A stretch of 64,000 nt of DNA from Pomphorhynchus laevis (Eukaryota > Acanthocephala > Palaeacanthocephala > Echinorhynchida > Pomphorhynchidae), in assembly GCA_012934845.2 (NCBI GenBank), contig WNNJ02003049.1:1-64000 (forward strand). Reading direction: 5' to 3'. Below the pieces are notes generated by a model. That model had not been told where the DNA came from, did no database searches, and saw nothing but the letters and a program-made list of their open reading frames with translations. Position numbers and translations under genes: made by a program. Positions 56,739 through 64,000 of this stretch are shown piece by piece. Positions within the stretch are counted from its first letter, which is position 1, and each line of letters opens with the position of its first letter.

Positions 56739-56774
56739 TTTTCCTCTTCTCCAGAGACTCGGAGAAGAGGAAAA
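56739..56774. repeat. Perfect 14-bp hairpin at the edge of the insert in LINE-A
   Basis: TTTTCCTCTTCTCC (56,739-56,752) and GGAGAAGAGGAAAA (56,761-56,774) around AGAGACTC. Confidence 0.9.
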
Positions 56775-58746
56775 ACGTTATGACAGTATTAATCGTACAT
56801 ACACCACATGAAAACATAAGGAACGATAAAATATTTACCATATTTCAAAATCATTTAACATTTCGTTTGAGTCTTAAACCAGTTTAATGAAAATAATGTC
56901 CGTTTGTTATCTTCTCTATAGAGATATTATAGAAAGTATGATATAATTATACTATCATATTATAATATGATATAGTATTATATAATTAATTCTATAATTA
57001 TATAATATTATTAGAAAAAATATATTATATTATATTATAATATAATATATTATATTATATATTATATTATTATATAATTAGAAAAAATGTCTTGATTATA
57101 ACAAATTATATTATATTAAAGGTCTTGACCTAATTGTCCGTTGACCACAAACATCATAAAACATAAGAAAAGAAAAATAAAGTCTCAACAAATCCCTTGC
57201 TTCTCAATCTAACCCTTCTAAGCCCCTTCTCCTGAAATTTTTTCAAGCATCACTCTCACGCGTCCTCTGTCCTCTATCAACACTTTAATTTCAATCTCAA
57301 CGATTTAAACTCATGTCATCTACCACTCGAATTTTCCCCAATCGCTCCACTTCCAAAATCGCTCAACTCTCTTCTGCCCACATCAAAAAACGCCCTCGCG
57401 AGGAAAACGGCGAAACATCTCTCTCTATCCGAAACAGACGGAAATTTTTAAGTTGTCCAAACCCGCACCAAAATTCGATGGCGCTCCGTGTCCCCTATGT
57501 GTTTTCTCCGCTAGACATTTCACCACCACACACGTTTTCCGCCTCGGCCTCCTCAACACTAGATCTATTCTCAATAAATCCGACCTCATCCTCAACCTAT
57601 TCACCAAGCAATCCATCTATCTCTTCTGCCTCACCGAATCCTGGCACTCCGATTCTGACGATCTCTCCATCCGCCGTTTGTTCAATGCCGGTTGCTCACT
57701 AGTCGAATCCGCTCGCCCCTTCAGCTCATCACCTTCTAAATTCTCTAATCATGGCGGCAATGTCGCATTCGCCCGTCACCCCGCGTCTATATGCAAAATC
57801 GCTTCCCTTTCATTCCTTGCTCTTTTAAACTGCTAATTGTCGTTCTTCTAACCCGATCACTCTAGATCTAGCCATTGTATGCCGTCCTAGTTCATCAGCT
57901 CATACCTCCTTATTTTTTAACGAACTCGCTGACCCCCTTTTTTATTGTTCTTTGTCCTCAATCCTTTGACTTGTTCTAGGCGACTTCAACTTCCGCCTTG
58001 AACGCCCATCTTCCACCGATTCCATCCGGTTAATCAACATTCTCTCAAACTGCAATTACAAATTTATCTCCACTGCCCCCACACATATCTTTGGCGGGCA
58101 CTCGACATCATCGCTGTCCCCGGTCGTTTTGCTGCCTACACCTCACTGCAAATCTCCGATCCTGGTCTATCCGATCACTTTCTCGCCACTGTTGATCTCA
58201 CTTCCACTTACTCTCCGCATCACACAACTGCCACCCTAAGTCGCTCTTCCAGAAATCTTGACATCCACATTCTCCGCTCAGTCTTAATCAAATCGTATCT
58301 ATCTTCTCCCACAATAAAATTCTCTCATCACGCTCTTGCTTGTCTTTTCGACTCTAAACTCACATTCACTTTTGATCTTCTCTTGCCCTTCAAGCCTCAC
58401 CCTCACCGTCGCTTGCATCGTGCCCCATGGTTTGACATCCAATGTTTACTCTCAAAGTGTCGACTCCGTCATGCTTTTCGAGTCTATCACGGCTCTCTCA
58501 GACGTAATATCCGATTGCTTACTCCGTCTCTCCGTTATTTCTAGCTTGCTCTTCGCCGTTCTCATCTCACCACCTACGTATTAAATGCAACTCCTTTGGA
58601 AGCATAAAATCAACATTTCATTAAACTACAAGTCTCTCTGGCATACTTTTAACTCAATCCTTTCTCGCTCCTCTTCGTCTTCCAACATCAATCGACATGA
58701 TTATTCGTCATTTATACAGACCAAAGTATCCACGTTGCTCTCTCAC

Positions 58747-58817
58747 AACCCCGTCTTCATTGACGGGGTTTTGAGAACCTCGTCTCATCGAGGTTCTCAC
58801 AACCTCAATGAGGTTGT
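58747..58817. repeat. Three consecutive hairpins inside LINE-A coding sequence
   Basis: 58,747-58,755/58,762-58,770 (AACCCCGTC, 9 bp, loop 6); 58,773-58,782/58,789-58,798 (GAGAACCTCG, 10 bp, loop 6); 58,799-58,806/58,810-58,817 (ACAACCTC, 8 bp, loop 3). All perfect. LINE-A copy 1 at the matching place (about 1,105-1,175, minus) has ordinary sequence with no such arms. Confidence 0.92.
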
Positions 58818-60470
58818 AAGAACCTCACCTCGCCTCATCCTCCCGGAACTCTTTCGTCTTCTCCCTGTCTCAACTGCCGAAGTATCATCTGTCCTTATGT
58901 CCTTGCCCAACAAAACCTCACCTGCCGATCCCCTGCCTACCCCCATACTTAAATACATATGATCATCAATATCCCCCTTCCTCAACACCTCGTTAAACTC
59001 GTCCATCCGAAGTCGTACCTTTCCTTCACACTGAAAATCCGCCATCGTTCGTCCCCTACTTAAGAAACAATCGCTCGACCCCTCACTTCCTTCTAGCTAT
59101 TGCCACATTTCACTCCTCCCTACTCTATCCAAGCTCTTAGATAGCCTTATCTTAGTACAGATCAACGTTTATCTCTTTTCATCCAATCTTTACACTCTTT
59201 TCCAATCCGCTTTCCGCTCTAATCACTCCACAGAAATCGCCTGCATGAAAGTTTATAACGACCTACTCATCTCTCGTGACAAGGCTCTAAATAGTGTTCT
59301 CATCTCCCTCGACCTCTCCTCCGCTTTCGACATTGTCGACCACTTCGTCCTCCTATCTCGCCTTCGTTATGATTACGGCTTTTCTTCCTCCTCCGTAGCA
59401 TGGTTTGCCTCATATCTATCCGACCGTTCTTTTCGCGTCTGTTCCAATTCATCATCCTCCCCTCCCATCCCTATTTTTCGCGGAGTTCCCTGCTTTTCTC
59501 TCTTCTGCTTGGCGATCTCTCTCCGTTTATCAAACCTTACTCCTTTAACGTCATGCAATACGCCGATGACATCCTCAGCTATGATCATCACCCGCACATC
59601 GCTTACACGATATCGGCATTGCTGCCTTTAACTGTATTTCTTCTATCTACAAACGTCTCTCCAATATCCATCTCGTTCTAAATCCCGACAAGTCCAAAAT
59701 AATGTGGATCCTCCTCCGTAAACCAAACATATCTCCTCCACTGTATCTTTTGCCTCATTGATCATCCCCATAGTCCACAATCTCACTTTCTTAGGCTTCC
59801 ATTGTGATGATCACCTTTTCCTTAAACCCTTCGTATGTGACAAGGTCCGCTCGTCTAACTTAATTCTCCGTGACATCCGCCGTATTCGCCCCCTTATCGA
59901 CTTCCGTTCTTGTATGTCTCTTCTTTCATCGCTTCTTTTCCCTAAAATCGATTACTGACTTAGCCATTACGCCAATTCTCCAAAATCCACCATCCTACCC
60001 CTACAACGAATAATCAACACCGCCGTTCGAGTGCTCTTTCGTCTCCGTTGCTTCGACCACACATCCACATATTTTGCCCAACTCTCCTGGCCCACCATCC
60101 ACATCCGCATCAAACTCCGCCTTCTTCTCGTAACTTTTCGTCTCATCGCTGTCGGCTCCCTATCGTTCATCAACCTCCATTTATTGGACGACATTCGTCC
60201 CACCTCTCTCTATCACTGCGTTCCCGTAATTCCCTCTGACTCCACGTTCCCAATTACTCCAACGACTACGGTCTCCGATCCTTCCTCGTCGCCGCCCCAC
60301 TCGCCTGGAATCAATTCCTTCTCAACGTCCGCCACGTTCTCTCCTTTATCACATTCAAACACCTCCTCCGTTCACACCCTCGACACATGATTTACATTTA
60401 TGTTCTGTTGTGGTCATGTAAGCGTACGCGGCACGAATTTGCCACCTTAAAATAAATCTTTTTTAAATGG

Positions 60471-60765
60471 TTACGATACCGATTGCGACGGAGACTAATG
60501 ATGAGAGACAGCTATAAAACCACCGTGGTTAATTGATCTATTTGAACTAAAAGGTAGTTAACGATCCTTATCAACCGCATAGAGGTTTAACAGCGGTAGA
60601 TTTTGATAGGGTAATCATTCTGATTAACCAAGATTCGGTTAAACGCAAAAATCCAAAGATTTATGAAGGAAAAGATCATATACTGAATCAACCTTGTTAC
60701 TAAGAATGGGTATATTTAAGATGGCTAATTTCAAGGAAGACTTGGGAAGCAGCGGATTCGAATCA
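60471..60765. other. No gene recognised
   Basis: Short stretch between the LINE-A tail and the 12-bp minisatellite. It contains ATGGCTAATTTCAAGG at 60,721, but that frame stops within about 20 codons. Confidence 0.4.
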
Positions 60766-60766
60766 A

Positions 60767-61087
60767 TTAGAGGGTGCACTGGATGATTTACTGAAATATT
60801 TGCTGGCGGATTTACCGTATGCTTTACTTGAGAATTATCTCGGGAATTTACTGAAGGATTTACTGGAGAGTTTGCTGAAGGTGAAGGATTTAATGGAGGA
60901 TAAACTGAATGATTAAATTGAGGATTTATTTGAGTATTTACTTGAGAATTAAATAGAGTATATATTGAAAGATCTACTGGATGATTTACTGGAGGATTTA
61001 CTGAGTGATAAACTTGATGATGTTCTGGAAGATAGACTGGCTGATTTACTGGATGATATACTAGAGGATTTACTGGAGGATTTATTT
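60767..61087 (+). repeat. 12-bp minisatellite in coding phase, (Glu-Asp-Leu-Leu)-type
   Basis: About 26 units of GA(G/T)GATTTACTG. In the frame starting at 60,767 each unit encodes two polar/acidic residues followed by two aliphatic ones (EGAL, DDLL, KYLL, ADLP, ... EDRL, ADLL, DDIL, EDLL). The hydrophobic positions mostly change among L, I, V, M and F. Two stops break it. No start codon or flanking gene is evident. Confidence 0.85.
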
Positions 61088-61500
61088 TTCCTTAATTTAT
61101 ATTTTTATTTTTCCTTGATTTCTTGATATATTATATGATATAATATATCAAGTATTTATTACTATATAGTATATATTACTATATTATTTTAATATATGAT
61201 ATTTACAGCTTAAACACACAGAGTTTTACGACAATGCGCGGGAAGCCAGTGGTGGTTGCATTATGTTGTAGTTTCAGCGGTCAACAAGCAAAGTGTTTTC
61301 AACATTTAAAAAGAAAAAGAGGAAACGACCAAATATGGATTAAGCGAACGTTTACCAAACAGGTAAGTTTGATCAAACTTTGGTAAGTTTGATCAAACAG
61401 GTTAAGTCTACATCAGCAACGAATCTGATAAGTAGCGACAACCTAGAACAATAATAATGCCTTAGACAATATTTTATACTAAAATAATGCCTTAGACGAT
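61088..61500. other. AT-rich, no gene seen
   Basis: Includes a short inverted repeat (ATATATTATATGATATAATATAT, given in part) near 61,130-61,150 and a duplicated GGTAAGTTTGATCAAAC at 61,362 and 61,382. No supportable coding region. Confidence 0.5.
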
Positions 61501-62600
61501 ACAATAGGAAATACTTCCGTTTGTCAGAAATTGGTTGATCTCTATTCATCAGCAAATACCTTGTGCATTGAAGTAATATTGCAAAGCCAATTAAAGAACC
61601 GTGTTCAACATCATGATGTCCGTTTTGAACATATTTGTGCTGCAGACATTATAAGTGCGACAAGGAGAACGCAAGATTTTGCAGGTTTGTTAGGTATAGA
61701 TGCAAACTTTTGGCGTGGTTCCTTTGGTACTGCTTCATGGCAACTAGCTTCAGGCTTGGCGGAATTCACAATTTAATACTGAACATATTGATTCAAATGA
61801 CTTAGGGCTTTTACTGTTAGCGGCTAATCCTCCTAGATAAACAACCGGGCGTGATACCTATAGGCATTGGGGAGGTAAGTCGTCGAATCATATGAAAGGT
61901 ACTGGCTAAGCTAATAGAGAAATACCTACAACTTGTTTGCACAAACATTGAACTATGCGCTGGTCATCGATGCGGTGTCGAAGCAGCAATTCATTCAATC
62001 CTTGAAGACTTTGCTTCAAACGATATATTATGTGTCCTTCAATTGGATGAAAAAATGCCTTTTATACAATTAACAGTGCGCTTGCACTACGCAACGTCGA
62101 GAATTTTCCTGTATTTTGAATAATCTTTATGGCAGCTCAATTACTTTATGTGTTGAAAAAGACAGGATTTTTAGCGAAGAGGGTTTCACTCAAGGTGATC
62201 CGCTTACAATGGTAGATTTCGCTGCGTCCTCACTGCCCCTCATGAATATGTTACAGACTGAAGTGCCTAACGTCAAGCTTAGATGGTTTGCTGATGATGG
62301 GAATTGTATTGGTAATCTCATTGATCTAAAGCGTATATGGTATTTCATTGGTGAATATTGTCAAAGTTCGGTTATATATTTAACGAAAGCAAATGCAGCA
62401 TTTTGGTTCATTAAAGTGTTGGTAAAGTTACAGAAGAGAGGTTCAAAGATCAGGATCTAAATGTGGTTGATTATGGGGTTGTGATTCTTGGTTCTCCTGT
62501 CGGAACAAAAGAGTCTATCAATAAGCACGTGTCAGAAAGTCACGAAGTTGTACTCGATCCTTAATAAAATAAGTGATCATCATTATGTTACATATAAAAA
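61500..62600 (+). mobile_element. RT-K, fragment of an unclassified reverse transcriptase
   Basis: 61,531-61,776 (SQLKNRVQHHDVRFEHICAA...) and 62,116-62,460. The latter has EEGFTQGDPLTMVDFAASSL (motif B as TQGDP) and VKLRWFADDGNCIGNL (catalytic FADD). The text shifts frame and continues with VVDYGVVILGSPVGTKESIN, a GxxxLGxxVGT block. This wording differs from all other LINEs here and resembles a group of RTs common in cnidarians and other invertebrates that I cannot name. At least two shifts or stops. 61,900-62,100 looks like the decayed palm (QLDEKM..). Confidence 0.6.
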
Positions 62601-63050
62601 GGTTTGTGGCACAAAAAAGGTTGTGAGATAATAGCATACAATAAAATACACAATAATCCGAAAGATAATCCAATGCGAAATATTGAAGACTAAAGTTATT
62701 TAACAATTTATCACACAAATTGTATTAATCAGTCATCACAATTATTACAATAATCGAATTATACTGATTATAGAATGATTTGATTTGCTTTTTTCTTACA
62801 GTGAGAAGAAAGCAAGTTGCCAGATATAAGACTACTGTGGCTGTTGTAGATGACAAGTCTGAAAGCTTACAACGTTACGAGGTTGCATGCGATTTTGAAA
62901 ATTGTAAAGTCGGACTATCGTCATCGTTCTGAAAGATCATGGCACAATATTATTAAATATGAAATTCTTGTGTGGGTTTTGTGCTGCGATATCTAGTACG
63001 TGTTCAGACAGTCAACCACTTATTCGTCAAGATTTGACGATCTTTCGGCC
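62601..63050. other. Mostly non-coding; LINE-E ORF1 remnant at the end
   Basis: No gene in 62,601-62,860. Around 62,955-63,000 reads MKFLCGFCAAISS, matching MQFLCGFC at 3,031 in LINE-E, so a small LINE-E ORF1 fragment is likely here. Confidence 0.45.
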
Positions 63051-64000
63051 GCTCCAAAATCATCTGAAATAGGGACTAATACTGATACTCTTGCGTTCAA
63101 TCATTATTTTATGCATAAGTCTCCGTTTAAACAAATCCACTAAATCCAATCATCACATACCTCTACTTCTAAAAATCATTTTCCGAGATAGTTCACATGC
63201 TTCCTTGGTACTCTCTCAACGTTTAAAATTTGTTACCGCTTCATCTACTTGTTGTATCTATCCTAACCGCTACCCTTCCGCTATTGCCCAACTCAATTTA
63301 GCTTGTATTAAGAAACTGGCGTAAACAAACGGCGTCATCCTTATCAATCTATCAAATCAACGGAAATTTTCACGTCGTGCACACGAGGACAAAAATCCGA
63401 TGGTGTCACGTCTCTCATCCTGTCTTCTTTGGTAATCGATTTTGTCCAGAGCATACTTTTCGTCTTAGTCTATTCAACACTCGCTTTATTCTTCATAAAG
63501 CTGATCTGCTCTTTGAAATATTCGATCAATTATCTATCGAAATTCTCTGCATTACCGAATCCTGACACGCTGACTCTGACGATCTTGCTATTCGTCGTCT
63601 ATGTCGCTCTGGTTGTTCTCTAGTTAAATCAGCTCGTTTAATTGCCTCTTACACATCTTGCTTCTAACCATGGCAGTATTGTTGCCATTGCTCGTCACCC
63701 AACGTCTATACGTAAAATTAACGTTAACATCCGTTACATTTCGTTCGAATTACTCATATGCAGATTATCAACTCCTTTCCCTCTGGAACTTGTGATTGTA
63801 TACCGTCCAGGTTCAGTTGCCCCCTCACGTATCTTCTTTAACGACCTTGCAGATCTTATGTCTCACTGTTCATTGTCTTATACTCCTTCTTTTGTTCTCG
63901 GTGACTTTAACATTCGTCTTGATCGTCCGGCTGATTCTGACTCTATCACATTAACTAATATTTTTTCTGATTTTAACTATAAATTACTTTCAACCAGCCC
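63050..64000 (+). mobile_element. LINE-B copy 4, 5' part, continues beyond the window
   Basis: Starts in the ORF1-like domain (LRLNKSTKSNHHIPLLLKII), passes the IHTRP..RW junction (63,361-63,420) and enters the endonuclease (SLFNTRFILHKADLLFEI, EILCITES, then FGDFNIRLDRPADSDS-like text near 63,895-63,945). It is close to LINE-B copy 1 throughout and has a few shifts and stops. The element runs off the right edge. Confidence 0.85.

Larger units (their letters stand above)
56313..60470 (+). mobile_element. LINE-A copy 5 (CR1/L2-like), near full length, with an insert
   Basis: Most complete LINE-A. 56,313-56,720 encodes the ORF1-like domain (DRCVIVTNITPSTSLSPQAR...). 56,725-57,195 is foreign AT-rich sequence. 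57,313-57,560 resumes with FPNRSTSKIAQLSSAHIKKR. 57,570-58,210 is the endonuclease (CLTESWHSDSDD, LGDFNFRLER-like, GLSDHFLAT). 58,336-58,700 is the linker. 58,850-59,250 is the RT fingers (SLPNKTSPADPLPTPILKYI). 59,245-59,631 has SLDLSSAFDIVDH and QYADDIL. 59,758-60,390 is the thumb and C-terminus. The tail has a decayed hairpin (about 60,422-60,436) and AAATAAATC. Several shifts and stops; a triple-hairpin block replaces part of the linker at 58,747-58,817. Confidence 0.88.

Noticed and set aside
1-64000. Bacterial-style defence or biosynthetic operon
   Set aside because: No ribosome-binding sites, operonic ORFs or prokaryotic families. All strong coding signals are mobile elements or the intron-rich TM9SF gene.

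Overview
The window is eukaryotic and looks like an invertebrate metazoan. There are no operons or bacterial signals. The background is very AT-rich, introns are GT-AG, and almost every coding signal outside one host gene belongs to a retroelement or DNA transposon: CR1/L2-like and RTE-like LINEs, Penelope-like elements (PLEs), an LTR-type array and a Tc1-like element. The host gene mixes many micro-introns (43-62 bp) with very long introns, and the LINE types recall those of flatworms. A flatworm is therefore my best guess, but it is inferred and not proven.

The one clear host gene is a TM9SF (nonaspanin) gene on the + strand from 15,834 to 55,382. I could place 17 exons by reading the sequence. 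Every junction is GT-AG and every phase matches, and together they give an uninterrupted 612-codon frame, about the length of animal TM9SF1. Nine introns are 43-62 bp. The other seven are 1.4-12.5 kb and hold most of the mobile DNA in the window. Exon groups lie at 15.8-16.3, 23.2-23.5, 36.1-36.3, 38.0, 40.5-40.7, 50.8-51.0, 52.4-52.7 and 55.1-55.4 kb. A possible antisense exon of an unknown gene sits inside the intron at 37.1-37.3 kb.

Layout. 0-15.2 kb: upstream LINE pile-up (LINE-A minus, LINE-E plus, LINE-B plus, 3' fragments of A and B, degenerate LINE-G, nearly intact LINE-C). 16.3-23.2 kb (intron 3): LINE-J, two LINE-A copies, LINE-F, an RTE copy. 23.5-36.1 kb (intron 6): a large inverted repeat of LINE-E interrupted by LINE-B, a 13-bp minisatellite, LINE-H and LINE-I fragments, a second RTE copy, and PLE-2 terminal repeats. 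36.3-40.5 kb: AT-rich introns with a PLE-2 copy on the minus strand. 40.7-50.8 kb (intron 11): a PLE with RT and GIY-YIG endonuclease, a near-identical head-to-tail LTR-type array with a gag-like ORF, a Tc1-like transposase, a 22-bp octamer minisatellite and a 0.6-kb palindrome of PLE ends. 51-55 kb: last exons and another PLE-2 copy. 55.4-64 kb: nearly full-length LINE-A, a 12-bp coding-phase minisatellite, an unclassified RT fragment, and the 5' part of another LINE-B running off the end.

Three signals stand out beyond ordinary annotation. (1) Perfect short-loop inverted repeats ('snap-back' palindromes) recur along the window, some inside element coding sequence where a paralogous copy lacks them. 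(2) LINE-A and LINE-B share a 3' hairpin whose stem covaries. (3) The PLE termini carry the three hammerhead core strands with covarying stems but in a non-canonical order. LINE letters are my own labels for families seen in this window.
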